From WHTB01 sp050699035 (GTDB lineage: Bacteria; Actinomycetota; Actinomycetes; Propionibacteriales; Nocardioidaceae): a DNA stretch of 31,684 bases. The translations under genes and the position numbers were made by a program. Shown one piece after another: positions 23,635 to 31,684 of this stretch (positions are counted from its first letter, which is position 1; every line of letters begins with the position of its first letter). The DNA is taken from contig JBOHDE010000014.1 of the NCBI GenBank assembly GCA_050699035.1, positions 1 through 31,684 on the forward strand, written 5' to 3'. The notes under the pieces were generated by a model. The model made no database searches and was not told the origin of the DNA. It was given only the letters and a program-made list of their open reading frames with translations.

Positions 23635-25272
23635 ATGTCCGAACTGCTCACCGAGCACCCCACGCCGAGCGACGCGGAGCTGATCTCGCTGGTCCGCGGC
23701 GGGGACAACGCTGCCTACGGCGAGCTCTTCGACCGGCACCGGGCGGCCGCCGAGCGGTTGGCCCGGCAGCTCGTCCGCGGGCCGGACAGTGACGACCTCG
23801 TCTCCGAGGCGTTCATCAAGGTGCTCCAGGTCCTGGGCTCCGGCGGCGGCCCGGACGTCGCGTTCCGCGCGTACCTGCTGACGGCGGTGCGGCGCCTGCA
23901 CATTGACCGGGTACGCAGTGCTAAGCGGGTTCAGCCGTCCGACGACATGGAGAAGTACGACGACGGCGTGCCGTTCCAGGACACCGCGGTCGACGGGTTC
24001 GAGCGCTCGGCCACGGCGCGCGCGTTCGCCTCGCTCCCCGAACGCTGGCAGCTGGTGCTGTGGCACCTCGAGGTCGAGGGCAACAAGCCGGCCGAGGTCG
24101 CGCCGCTGCTCGGCATGAGCGCCAACAGCGTGTCCGCACTCGGGTACCGCGCCCGCGAGGGCCTGCGCCAGGCCTACCTGCAGATGCACCTCGCCGACAC
24201 CGCGGACGAGCACTGCCGGTGGACGACCGAGCACCTCGGCGGGTACGTCCGCAGCGGTCTGTCCCGCCGCGACAGCCTCAAGGTCGACCATCACCTGCAG
24301 GACTGCCGACGGTGCACCGGGCTCTACCTCGAGCTCACCGAGGTCAATGCCAACCTCGGCGCCCTGCTCGCTCCGGCGCTGCTCGGCACGCTGGCGGCCG
24401 GGTACCTCGCGTCGACGGCCGCGGCCGCGTCCGGTGGCCTGGCCGGTGCCGGGCTGCTCACCCGGCTGGTCGACAGCATCAAGAGTGGCGGCAACGCGAC
24501 CGCCGGCGGCGTCGCCGTCGGTGCGGTCGTGGCGGTCGCCGTCGCCGCGATCGCGGTGAGCAACATCGTCGGCTCCGACGAGACCCCCAGCGCGAAGCCA
24601 CCGCCAAGTGCCGAGGCACCACCGAACGCTCCCGCCGAGCCGCCTGCCGACGAGCCACCGGCCGCGCCACCCGCCGATTCGCCACCACCGCCCGTCGACG
24701 AGCCGCCCCCGCCGGCCGAGGAGCCCCCGCCCCCGCCTGAGGAGCCGCCGGCCGTCGTACCCCCGCCCGCGCCGGAGCCGACGACTGCCCCGCCCGAGCC
24801 GACCTCCACCCCGACCTCCACGCCGACGCCCAAGCCGAAGCCCAAGCCCAAGCCCACCCCCACACCCACGCCCCCGGAAACCACGCCCCCGGAGGTGCCG
24901 ACGGTCGACCTCCAGCTGAGCACCTCGACCATGTCGACGACGTCGACGGTGTCGAGCACGTCGTGGGGCCAGGGCGGCAAGGAGTCCGTGGTCGTCACGG
25001 CCGCCGCCCAGGACGAGGTCAGGTTGGTTCGGGTGGTGTTCGTCGGGCACCGGGTCAAGGTGACAGCGAGCTCCTGGGCCTGCTCGTCGAGCGGGCCCAA
25101 GACCGAATGCGTCGGCAAAGGCCGGACCCTCGAACGGTTCACCGTCCGGCGAGCCACCGGCGCCGGCTTCTGGTGGTTCGGGGCCGTGATCGACGCCAAC
25201 GGCCAGGAGTTCGTCGACCCGAACCCGTCGAACAACAAGGTGTTCTGGTCGTCGAAGGGCAGCCATCGGTAG
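23635..25272 (+). CDS. ECF sigma factor fused to a zinc finger, membrane anchor and extracellular domain
   Basis: This is a 545-residue protein with an ordinary ECF sigma factor at its N-terminus. Region 2 is about 15-95 (YGELFDRHRAAAERLARQLV ... LLTAVRRLHIDRVR) and region 4 about 133-182 (LPERWQLVLWHLEVEGNKPAEVAPLLGMSANSVSALGYRAR). Next is an anti-sigma-like zinc finger HHLQDCRRC (His219/220, Cys224, Cys227). Hydrophobic segments follow near 243-275 and 289-312, then about 110 residues of Pro/Glu/Thr repeats able to cross the cell wall. The C-terminal beta-rich domain ends with DPNPSNNKVFW, like CARDB domains. It resembles ECF52/53-type sigma factors. The ATG at 23635 opens MSELLTEHPTPSDAELISLV. 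Release from the membrane by proteolysis is an inference. Confidence 0.9.
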   Translation: MSELLTEHPTPSDAELISLVRGGDNAAYGELFDRHRAAAERLARQLVRGPDSDDLVSEAFIKVLQVLGSGGGPDVAFRAYLLTAVRRLHIDRVRSAKRVQPSDDMEKYDDGVPFQDTAVDGFERSATARAFASLPERWQLVLWHLEVEGNKPAEVAPLLGMSANSVSALGYRAREGLRQAYLQMHLADTADEHCRWTTEHLGGYVRSGLSRRDSLKVDHHLQDCRRCTGLYLELTEVNANLGALLAPALLGTLAAGYLASTAAAASGGLAGAGLLTRLVDSIKSGGNATAGGVAVGAVVAVAVAAIAVSNIVGSDETPSAKPPPSAEAPPNAPAEPPADEPPAAPPADSPPPPVDEPPPPAEEPPPPPEEPPAVVPPPAPEPTTAPPEPTSTPTSTPTPKPKPKPKPTPTPTPPETTPPEVPTVDLQLSTSTMSTTSTVSSTSWGQGGKESVVVTAAAQDEVRLVRVVFVGHRVKVTASSWACSSSGPKTECVGKGRTLERFTVRRATGAGFWWFGAVIDANGQEFVDPNPSNNKVFWSSKGSHR

Positions 25273-25328
25273 GTAGCTCGCCGGGGAGGCGTGGTGAATA
25301 TCGTGGCGTAGACGGGTAAGAAGGTCAT

Positions 25329-25865
25329 ATGACGCTTGTGAGACTGCTCGCCCGGCCTATGCTCGCCTCGATGTTCGTCGTCGGCGGCTACCACGCCTAC
25401 AAGAACGCCGACTCGATGGCCAAGCAGGCCCAGCCGGTCGCCGACAAGATCGTGCCACTCGCGCACAAGGTCGCACCGCAGGTTCCGATCCCGGACGACA
25501 CCGTCACGCTGGTCAAGCTGAATGCGATCGCCCAGATCGGCGCGGGCGCGCTGCTCGCGACCGGCAAGTTCCCGCGGCTCGCCGCCGACGTCCTCGCCGC
25601 GACCCTGGTCCCGTCCACCGCGGCCGGGCACAGGTTCTGGGAGGAGGACGACCCGGCCGTACGCGCCAACCAGCGGGTGCACTTCCTCAAGAACGTCTCG
25701 ATGATGGGCGGCCTGCTGCTGGCGTCGGTCGACACCGAGGGTCGTCCCGGGCTGCTCTGGCGGGCCCGCAACACCGCCCACGTCGCTCGGCGCGAGGCCC
25801 GGCACGTACGCCGCGCCGCGAAGCGGGAAGCCAAGCTGGCCCGGGCGGAGCTGCCGTTCTCCTGA
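25329..25865 (+). CDS. DoxX-family membrane protein
   Basis: This 178-residue protein opens RLLARPMLASMFVVGGYHAYKN, the first helix of DoxX proteins, followed by hydrophobic segments near residues 60-78 (LVKLNAIAQIGAGALLATG) and 82-98. HRFWEEDDPAVRANQRVHFLKNVSMMGGLLL is the family's conserved fourth segment. DoxX proteins belong to the DoxD/SURF4-like group and in mycobacteria join a membrane oxidoreductase complex with SodA and SseA; no partner of that kind is adjacent here. The tail (140-178) is strongly basic. The ATG at 25329 follows GAAGGT. It is transcribed with YibE/F or from a promoter in the 56-bp gap, where GGGTAA is present. Confidence 0.9.
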   Translation: MTLVRLLARPMLASMFVVGGYHAYKNADSMAKQAQPVADKIVPLAHKVAPQVPIPDDTVTLVKLNAIAQIGAGALLATGKFPRLAADVLAATLVPSTAAGHRFWEEDDPAVRANQRVHFLKNVSMMGGLLLASVDTEGRPGLLWRARNTAHVARREARHVRRAAKREAKLARAELPFS

Positions 25866-25884
25866 CCCCGTGGAGAATGCCGGT

Positions 25885-27075
25885 GTGACTCGCACCCACC
25901 GCCATGCCCACCGCTCCACAGCCGACAACGCACGGACGCCTCTGATCATGCGTTTCGTGTTGGCCGCCTTCGTGGTGCCGCTCATCGCCGCGACCCTGGT
26001 CGGCATCGTCACGCTGTGGCCGGACTCGGCGGCCGGGAAGGCACCCGAGGGTTTCGCCCTCGAGCGCGCGCACGGCACGATCACCGCGCTGAACGACTGC
26101 AAGGACGGACGCACCGGCTGCGTCACCGCGACGGTCGACCTGACCAGCGGCCCCGGCGCGCCCGGCGAGGCCAAGGCCGCGCTGATCCACGGAGCCGACG
26201 CACCGGAGTATGCCGTCGGCGACGACATCCTGCTCGGGTACGCACCGAAGGCACCGGCCGACGAGCGCTACACGTTCGTCGACTTCGACCGAACGAGCCC
26301 GCTGCTGCTGCTCGCCGGTGTGTTCGTGGCCGGCGTGCTGCTGCTGTCGCGATGGCGGGGCGTCGGCTCGCTGGTCAGCCTCGTGGGCTCGCTGGCGCTG
26401 ATCGTCTACTTCACCCTGCCGAACCTCCTCGTCGGCCAACCACCGCTGCTGATCGCGGTGCTCACCGCGTCGGCCATCATGATCGGCTCGCTGTACCTGT
26501 CGCACGGCGTCTCGCTGCGCAGCAGCATCGCCTTGATCGGCACGGTGGCGGCCCTGGCGCTGACCGGAGTGCTCGGCCTGCTGTTCACCGAGGTCGGCCA
26601 GTTCACCGGGTTCGCCGACGAGACCAGCGGCTACCTGAAGACCATCGTCGGCACGGTCGACCTGTCGGGGCTGCTGCTGGCCGGCTTGGTGATCGGTGCA
26701 CTTGGCGTGCTCGACGACGTCACGGTCACCCAGGCGGCCGCCGTCTGGGAGCTCGCCGAGGCCGACCCGATCGCGTCCCGCCGGTCGCTGTTCGCCCAGG
26801 GGATGCGGATCGGCCGCGCCCACGTCGCGTCGACCGTGAACACGCTGGTCCTCGCGTACGTCGGCGCCACCTTGCCGCTGCTGCTGATCTTCTCGGCCAC
26901 CGAGGTGCCGTTCGCCGACCTGGTCACGCTCGAGGTGATCAGCCAGGAGGTCGTCCGTGGTCTGGTCGGCAGCCTCGGCATCATCGCCGCGGTCCCGATC
27001 ACCACCGGGCTCGCCGCGGTCGTGGCCGCGCAGACCGCCGGTGAGCGGGTCCACCAGACCGGCGCCGGCCGATAG
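25885..27075 (+). CDS. YibE/F-family multi-pass membrane protein
   Basis: This 396-residue membrane protein is of the YibE/F family, whose biochemical role is not established. After a His/Arg-rich N-terminus come one helix (FVLAAFVVPLIAATLVGIVTLW), an exposed domain of about 100 residues resembling an OB-like extracellular part (HGTITALNDCKDGRTGCVTATVDL, with two cysteines), and about seven more helices. The conserved LGVLDDVTVTQAAAVWEL and SLFAQGMRIGRAHVASTVNTLVLAYVG are family hallmarks. I chose the GTG at 25885, with GGAG 8 nt upstream; a GTG at 25870 has no ribosome site. aroA starts 11 nt downstream, so co-transcription is likely. Confidence 0.92.
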   Translation: MTRTHRHAHRSTADNARTPLIMRFVLAAFVVPLIAATLVGIVTLWPDSAAGKAPEGFALERAHGTITALNDCKDGRTGCVTATVDLTSGPGAPGEAKAALIHGADAPEYAVGDDILLGYAPKAPADERYTFVDFDRTSPLLLLAGVFVAGVLLLSRWRGVGSLVSLVGSLALIVYFTLPNLLVGQPPLLIAVLTASAIMIGSLYLSHGVSLRSSIALIGTVAALALTGVLGLLFTEVGQFTGFADETSGYLKTIVGTVDLSGLLLAGLVIGALGVLDDVTVTQAAAVWELAEADPIASRRSLFAQGMRIGRAHVASTVNTLVLAYVGATLPLLLIFSATEVPFADLVTLEVISQEVVRGLVGSLGIIAAVPITTGLAAVVAAQTAGERVHQTGAGR

Positions 27076-27086
27076 GCTCGGTGCTG

Positions 27087-28388
27087 ATGACGACGACCTC
27101 CACGACCGGCCTCGCGGACCCCTGGCCCGCACCGCGCGCCGACCGGCCCGTCGTGTCGACTGTGCGCCTGCCTGGCTCCAAGTCGATCACCAACCGGGCC
27201 CTGGTCCTGGCCGCGCTGTCCGACGGCCCCTCGCGGGTACGGCAGCCGTTGCGGGCTCGCGACACCCTGCTGATGGCCGACGCGCTGCGCGCGCTCGGGG
27301 TCGAGATCGCCGACGACGGTGCCGACGACGGGGCCGACTGGGTGGTGCGGCCCGGTCGGCTGCATGGCCCCGCCCGCGTCGACTGCGGCCTCGCCGGCAC
27401 CGTGATGCGGTTCGTGCCCCCGGTCGCCGCCCTGGCCGACGGGAGCGTCGCGGTCGACGGCGACGCCCGGGCCCGGGAGCGGCCGATGGACGTCGTACTC
27501 ACGGCGCTGCGCACGCTCGGCGCCGTGATCGACGACGGCGGGTCCGGCACGCTGCCGTTCACCGTGGCCGGCTCCGGCGGAATGGCCGGCGGCGTGGTCA
27601 CGGTCGACGCGTCGGCGTCCAGCCAGTTCGTCTCGGCGCTGCTGCTCGCCGGGGCACGGTACGACGCCGGCGTCGACCTGCGGCACGACGGCAAACCCGT
27701 ACCGTCGCTCCCCCACATCGCGATGACCGTGTCGATGCTGCGCGCCCGTGGGGTGGCGGTCGACACGTCCGAGCCAGACCGGTGGGTGGTCTCGCCCGGC
27801 CCTATCGCCGCGATCGACGTCCACGTCGAGCCCGACCTGTCCAACGCCGCCCCGTTCCTCGCGGCCGCCGTCGTCACGGAGGGCTCCGTCACCGTGCGGG
27901 ACTGGCCGACGACGACCGACCAGCCGGGCGACCAGCTGCGCTGGCTGCTCGCCCAGCTCGGCGCCGACGTCGCGGTCTCGGCCGACGGGCTCACGGTGTC
28001 CGGCCCGGGCCAGCTGAGCGGCGTGGACCTCGACCTGCACGACGTCGGCGAGCTCACCCCGGTGGTCGCCGCCTGCTGCGCGCTCGCCGGCCAACCGTCC
28101 CGGCTGCGCGGCATCGCCCACCTGCGCGGCCACGAGACCGACCGGCTGGCGGCCATCAGCACCGAGCTGAACCGCCTCGGCGGCGACGTCACCGAGACCG
28201 TCGACGGGCTGGAGATCCGGCCGCGCCCGCTGCACGCCGGGGTGTTCCACACCTACGCCGACCACCGGATGGCGCACGCCGGCGCGGTCCTCGGCCTCGT
28301 CGTCGACGGCGTGCAGATCGAGAACGTCGCGACCACCGGCAAGACACACCCCGACTTCGCCGGGGCCTGGAAGGCGCTGCTGCGATGA
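27087..28388 (+). CDS. aroA: 3-phosphoshikimate 1-carboxyvinyltransferase (EPSP synthase)
   Basis: This 433-residue cytosolic enzyme carries out the sixth step of the shikimate pathway, joining phosphoenolpyruvate to shikimate-3-phosphate. LPGSKSITNRALVLAAL has the substrate Lys32; CGLAGTVMRFVPP, the RERPMDV loop, SASSQFVSALLLAGA and the late TYADHRMAHAGAVLG motif are all present and intact. The ATG at 27087 (MTTTSTTG) is preferred; a GTG two codons earlier is possible. The stop overlaps the rsgA start (ATGA), giving translational coupling. The aroA-rsgA neighbourhood also occurs as Rv3227/Rv3228 in M. tuberculosis. Length is normal. Confidence 0.97.
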   Translation: MTTTSTTGLADPWPAPRADRPVVSTVRLPGSKSITNRALVLAALSDGPSRVRQPLRARDTLLMADALRALGVEIADDGADDGADWVVRPGRLHGPARVDCGLAGTVMRFVPPVAALADGSVAVDGDARARERPMDVVLTALRTLGAVIDDGGSGTLPFTVAGSGGMAGGVVTVDASASSQFVSALLLAGARYDAGVDLRHDGKPVPSLPHIAMTVSMLRARGVAVDTSEPDRWVVSPGPIAAIDVHVEPDLSNAAPFLAAAVVTEGSVTVRDWPTTTDQPGDQLRWLLAQLGADVAVSADGLTVSGPGQLSGVDLDLHDVGELTPVVAACCALAGQPSRLRGIAHLRGHETDRLAAISTELNRLGGDVTETVDGLEIRPRPLHAGVFHTYADHRMAHAGAVLGLVVDGVQIENVATTGKTHPDFAGAWKALLR

Positions 28389-29392
28389 GCCATCGCGGGT
28401 ACGACGAGCACGACGTCGAACGCTACGACCGCCCGCGCCGCCGTACCCGCCCGCGCACGAAGGACCGGCCCAGCCACGACGACGCCGTGCCGGCCCGCGT
28501 GATCACCGTCGACCGCGGCCGCTACACCTGCATGCTCGACGACACGACGCTGGTCAGCGCGATGAAGTCGCGGCCGCTCGGCCGCAAGGGCGTGGTGGTC
28601 GGCGACCGCGTGCGGCTCGTCGGCGACGTGTCCGGGGCCGACGGTTCGCTGGCCCGCATCGTCAAGGTCGACGACCGGACCAACGTGCTCCGGCGCACGG
28701 CCGACGACGACGACCCGGTGGAGCGGGTGGTCGTCGCCAACGCCGACCAGCTGGTGATGGTCACCTCGCTGGCCGACCCCCCACCGCGGCACGGCTTCAT
28801 CGACCGAGCCCTCGCCGCGGCGTACGACGCGGGCATCGAACCCCTGCTGTGCTTGACAAAAGCCGACCTCGGATCCCCCGACGAGCTGGTCGAGCTGTAC
28901 CGTCCGCTGGGGGTCGACTACGTCGTGACGCAGCACGGCAGCGACCTGGACGAGCTGCGGTCGCACCTGCGTGACCGGGCCAGTGTGCTGCTCGGCCACT
29001 CCGGCGTCGGCAAGTCGACGCTGGTCAACGGCCTGGTACCGGGAGCCGACCGGTCGACCGGTCTCGTCAATGCGGTGACCGGCCGCGGCAGACACACGTC
29101 GACCTCTGCGTACGCGCTGCGGCTGCCCTTCGGCGGCTGGGTCTTCGACACCCCGGGCATCCGCTCGTTCGGCCTCGCCCACGTGGACCCCGACCGGTTG
29201 ATCGAGGCGTTCGGGGACCTGGTCGAGTTCACCGCACAGTGCTCGCGGGGGTGCACGCATGCCGAGACCGAGCCCGAGTGTGGCCTCGATCTTGCGGTGC
29301 GGGAGGGTTACCTCGACGGAGTACGGGTGGCGTCGTTCCGCCGGATCCTGGCCAGCCGCGAAGGCAGCGACTCCGACGACAGCCGCAAGTAG
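28385..29392 (+). CDS. rsgA: RsgA, ribosome small-subunit assembly GTPase
   Basis: This 335-residue cytosolic GTPase helps the 30S subunit mature. It has the circularly permuted order of the YlqF/YawG group: an OB-fold at about 35-110, then G4 TKAD (158-161), G1 GHSGVGKS (204-211) and G3 DTPG (255-258). Next is the zinc knuckle Cys286, Cys290, His292 and Cys299 (CSRGCTHAETEPEC). The N-terminal 30 residues are basic and disordered (RYDRPRRRTRPRTKDRPSHD), usual in actinomycetes. The start is the ATG at 28385, overlapping the aroA stop by 4 nt. Confidence 0.96.
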   Translation: MSHRGYDEHDVERYDRPRRRTRPRTKDRPSHDDAVPARVITVDRGRYTCMLDDTTLVSAMKSRPLGRKGVVVGDRVRLVGDVSGADGSLARIVKVDDRTNVLRRTADDDDPVERVVVANADQLVMVTSLADPPPRHGFIDRALAAAYDAGIEPLLCLTKADLGSPDELVELYRPLGVDYVVTQHGSDLDELRSHLRDRASVLLGHSGVGKSTLVNGLVPGADRSTGLVNAVTGRGRHTSTSAYALRLPFGGWVFDTPGIRSFGLAHVDPDRLIEAFGDLVEFTAQCSRGCTHAETEPECGLDLAVREGYLDGVRVASFRRILASREGSDSDDSRK

Positions 29393-29398
29393 GCAGGC

Positions 29399-30643
29399 TC
29401 AGTCGTCGGTGAGGCGGTCGGCCCGGCCGTGCAGGTAGCGCTGCTTCGGGATGCTGGTCGTCCGCTCGGCCGCGGCTCGATAGGAGTCGCGCGCCGCCGC
29501 GTGGTCGCCGGCCAGCTCCTGCAGGTGCGCGCGGACCGCGTACAGCCGGTGGTCGCCGGCGATCCGCGCGTCGGCCTCGAGCCCGCCGAGCAGGTCGAGC
29601 CCGGCCCGCGCGCCGTGCGCCATCGCCACCGCGACGGCGTGGTTGAGCGCCACCACCGGGTTGTCGGCGGTCTGCATCAGCCGCCCGTACAGGGCCACGA
29701 TCTGGGGCCAGTCGGTCGCCTCTGCCGTCGGCGCCTCGTCGTGCACTGCGGCGATCGCCGCCTGGAGCTGGTACGGGCCGGTGGCTCCCTTGGGCAGCGC
29801 AGCGGTGATCAGGGCCACGCCTTCGGCGATCTGGTCGGCGTCCCAGCGGCGTCGGTCTTGCTCGGCCATCGAGATCAGCTCGCCGTCCGGGCCGGTGCGC
29901 GCTGGCCGGCGCGCGTCGGTCAGCACCATCAGCGCCAGCAGCCCGGCCACCTCGCCGTCGTCGGGCAGCAGGCGGTGGACCATCCGGGTCAGCCGGATCG
30001 CCTCCGCCGACAGCTCGATGCGGTGCAGGCTCGAGCCCGACGTCGCGGCGTAGCCCTCGGTGAAGATCAGGTAAAGCACGTGGAGAACCGCGCCGAGCCG
30101 CTCGACCTGCTCCGGGCCGGGCGGCAGGGCGAACGGAACGCCGCTGTCCTTGACCCGCTGCTTGGCCCGGCTGATCCGTCGGGCCATGGTCGGCTCCGGC
30201 ACCAGGAACGCGCGGGCGATCTCCGCCGTGGTCAGGCCACCTACCGCCCGCAGGGTCAGCGCGATCTGCCCGGCCGGAGCCAGAGCGGGGTGACAGCAGA
30301 GGAACAGCAGGATCAGCGTGTCATCCGAGTCGGGCGCTGCCGCCGTGTCTGCGGCGGGTACCAGCCACTCGTCCGGCAGTCGCCACTGGGCGACGGTGTC
30401 CTCTCGGCGCCGGCGAGCCTGCTCGCTGCGCAGCAGGTCGGTCAGCCGGCGCGACGCGACCGTGATCAGCCAGCCGCGCGGACTGTCCGGGAGGCCGTCC
30501 CTCGGCCACTGCGTGGCGGCCGCGAGGAGCGCCTCCTGTACCGCGTCCTCGGCCGTGTCGAAGTGCCCGTAGCGGCGTACCACTGCGCCGAGGACCTGCG
30601 GCGCCAGTCGGCGGAGCAGGTCCTCGACCTCGGTGTCGGCCAC
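29399..30643 (-). CDS. ECF42-type RNA polymerase sigma factor with C-terminal DUF6596 region
   Basis: This 414-residue sigma factor has region 2 in AVVRRYGHFDTAEDAVQEALLAAATQWP and LITVASRRLTDLLRSEQARR, and region 4 in LTLRAVGGLTTAEIARAFLVPEPTMARRISRAKQRVKD. The 200-residue C-terminal extension (LYLIFTEGYAATSG, then TPR-like helices through LHRIELSAEAIRL ... NPVVALNHAVAVA) defines the ECF42 group. ECF42 factors have no anti-sigma factor; the extension is thought to control activity, and the partner gene is a DGPF/YCII protein, exactly the upstream neighbour here (7-nt gap). The GTG at 30643 is the start. A Streptomyces ECF42 factor is linked to DGPF gene expression and antibiotic output, but the cue here is unknown. 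Confidence 0.94.
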   Translation of the reverse strand: MADTEVEDLLRRLAPQVLGAVVRRYGHFDTAEDAVQEALLAAATQWPRDGLPDSPRGWLITVASRRLTDLLRSEQARRRREDTVAQWRLPDEWLVPAADTAAAPDSDDTLILLFLCCHPALAPAGQIALTLRAVGGLTTAEIARAFLVPEPTMARRISRAKQRVKDSGVPFALPPGPEQVERLGAVLHVLYLIFTEGYAATSGSSLHRIELSAEAIRLTRMVHRLLPDDGEVAGLLALMVLTDARRPARTGPDGELISMAEQDRRRWDADQIAEGVALITAALPKGATGPYQLQAAIAAVHDEAPTAEATDWPQIVALYGRLMQTADNPVVALNHAVAVAMAHGARAGLDLLGGLEADARIAGDHRLYAVRAHLQELAGDHAAARDSYRAAAERTTSIPKQRYLHGRADRLTDD

Positions 30644-30650
30644 GGCGGCG

Positions 30651-31067
30651 TCAGAGGTCCAGCTCGGCCCGGGACTCGGTGATCGGGCGCACGTCCGCGT
30701 AGGCCTTCGCGGCGACGGCGGCCGGCGCCGGGCACTCGCCCAGCCGGGCGGCGATCTCGGTGGCGCGGTCGAAGCTCTCGCACTCGACGACCCAGTAGCC
30801 GGCGAGGACCTCCTCGGTCTCGGCGTACGGCCCGTCCGTCACGACTGGGACGCCGCCTTGCGAGCCGAGTCTGCGGGTGTGGACCGGAGCGACCAGACCA
30901 CGTGTCTCGACCAGCTCCCCGGACTCCTCGAGGTCCTTGTTGAACTGCTCCATGAATGCACCCATCGCGGCGAACTCCTCGGCGGACCAGGCCGGCTTGT
31001 CGGTGGCCTTGCCCCCCATGCCGTCGTAGTCCTGCTGCGATCCGTAGGTCAAGATCATGTACTTCAC
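30651..31067 (-). CDS. YCII/DGPF-domain protein, partner of the ECF42 sigma factor
   Basis: This 138-residue small cytosolic protein has a dimeric ferredoxin-like (YCII) fold. VTDGPYAETEEVLAGYWVVE (about 76-95) is the DGPF signature. The opening is MKYMILTYGSQQDYDGM. Such proteins are the usual, often autoregulated, targets of ECF42 sigma factors; their enzymatic role is unknown. The GTG at 31067 is the start, with GAAGGAG 7 nt upstream. The sigma gene follows after 7 nt, so they form one operon. I could not assign the ECF42 promoter in the 96-bp upstream gap with confidence. Confidence 0.93.
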   Translation of the reverse strand: MKYMILTYGSQQDYDGMGGKATDKPAWSAEEFAAMGAFMEQFNKDLEESGELVETRGLVAPVHTRRLGSQGGVPVVTDGPYAETEEVLAGYWVVECESFDRATEIAARLGECPAPAAVAAKAYADVRPITESRAELDL

Positions 31068-31163
31068 GGCGGTCTCCTTCGTGTCGGCACCCGTGCGGTG
31101 CCTCTCGCCAGAGACGTCGGTGCCGCTGGCTCGTTCCGGACACCCGCAACCGGGTCGTACCCG

Positions 31164-31643
31164 TCAGCCGCCCCAGACGGCGCGGGCGCCGAGGTCTCCG
31201 GTCCGGATGACCTGGTACAGACAAAGCAGCGCCATCACCACCAGCAACGAGCCGATGCCCACCCTGGCCCCCTTCGGGACTCCACGCCGGCCGCCGGCAC
31301 CGGACACCATCGGAGACGGGCCGCCCAGCGTCGCGACGGCGACCAGCGTGGCCACCGTGAACATGACCACGAACCACAGCAGCGTCTTGCCGGCGGCTTG
31401 GTGCTCGGCCACCAGCGGAGCGAGCTCCGGCCGGCTTGCCAGGAAGGCCTCCCCGGCCAGCAGTGACAGGCCGGTGGAGGCGAGCGAGCCCAGCACCATG
31501 GCCCCCAGCAGCCAACGAAGGGCCCAGCGCCACTGCTCGACCACGGCGAACACGATCGCGACCACCGCCGTGGTCGGGACGAGGACGACTGTCAGGTGCA
31601 CCACAAGCGGGTGCAGCGGCAGACCGAAGAACTCGTCCAACAT
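31164..31643 (-). CDS. DUF2231-like membrane protein
   Basis: This 159-residue inner-membrane protein has four hydrophobic segments, near residues 12-35, 42-63, 80-105 and 125-145. It opens MLDEFFGLPLHPLVVHLTVVLVP; the GLPLHPLVVH motif, with two conserved His residues, is the DUF2231 signature and may contact heme or metal. The start is the ATG at 31643, with GAGGTGA 8 nt upstream; the frame extends 7 codons further but without a site. The gene is on the same strand as the YCII/sigma pair, 96 bp upstream, and could be a separate unit. Function unknown. Confidence 0.85.
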   Translation of the reverse strand: MLDEFFGLPLHPLVVHLTVVLVPTTAVVAIVFAVVEQWRWALRWLLGAMVLGSLASTGLSLLAGEAFLASRPELAPLVAEHQAAGKTLLWFVVMFTVATLVAVATLGGPSPMVSGAGGRRGVPKGARVGIGSLLVVMALLCLYQVIRTGDLGARAVWGG

Positions 31644-31684
31644 CGCGAACTCACCTCTCTGCACGTGCCGACAGCCTGGTGTGC

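Noticed and set aside
24600..24900. Pro/Glu/Thr-rich repeats considered as a separate wall protein or repeat element
   Set aside because: They are in frame and continuous with the sigma factor and the C-terminal domain, so they are the linker of one protein.

Overview
The window is chromosomal DNA of a high-GC actinomycete. The genes that point there are a fused 2-oxoglutarate dehydrogenase (kgd), a nickel superoxide dismutase with its protease, WhiB, a PdtaS-type kinase, the mycothiol-type SigR/RsrA pair, and the 24-residue ribosomal protein bL37. The order whiB1, pdtaS, bL37, rsrA, sigR, SRAP, aroA, rsgA resembles the Rv3219-Rv3228 region of Mycobacterium tuberculosis with other genes inserted. 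Gene content would fit a Nocardioides/Kribbella-like lineage, but the genus cannot be fixed from this sequence.

Layout: 1-1590 is an accessory edge, with the end of an IS481-like element and a membrane protein of unknown role. 1591-2306 has no gene but holds a 21-bp inverted repeat. 2307-6260 is kgd with a small DUF6104 gene. 6261-6690 is a gene-free block with three kinds of repeat and a pair of hairpins with complementary loops. 6691-10514 holds, on the minus strand, a quinone-oxidoreductase-like enzyme, an APC amino-acid permease and a malic enzyme. 10616-12741 holds sodX/sodN (divergent), then an RsbW-like anti-sigma factor overlapping a SigF-type sigma factor. 12742-14965 has a palindromic repeat, a CRP-like site, whiB1 and pdtaS (convergent). 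15001-19572 holds a DUF2785 gene, a DUF3311/sodium-solute symporter pair and an IlvG-like ThDP enzyme. 19573-20136 is a second repeat-rich gap ahead of bL37. 20273-23546 (minus strand) holds rsrA, sigR, a hydrolase, SRAP and a degenerate GGDEF-like protein. 23635-29392 (plus strand) holds a sigma factor fused to a zinc finger, membrane segments and a wall-spanning region, then DoxX, YibE/F, aroA and rsgA. 29399-31643 (minus strand) holds an ECF42-type sigma factor, its YCII/DGPF partner and a DUF2231 membrane protein.

Much of the region is regulation and stress response. It has four sigma factors, two separate anti-sigma proteins plus one anti-sigma-like domain inside a sigma factor, an iron-sulfur regulator and a sensor kinase. 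The clearest regulatory reading is at sigR: an exact GGAAT-N18-GTT promoter followed by a strong ribosome site and a GTG start that adds 32 residues, beside a downstream ATG with a possible leaderless promoter. This matches the two-isoform arrangement known in Streptomyces.

The least explained features are intergenic repeats. A palindromic element of about 85 bp, built from two TTGCCCAATTGGGCAA-type palindromes, occurs downstream of both sigF and the ilvG-like gene. A core of just over 20 bp recurs in the gaps near 6.3 kb and 19.6-19.8 kb. Two hairpins near 6.5 kb carry 12-nt complementary loops.
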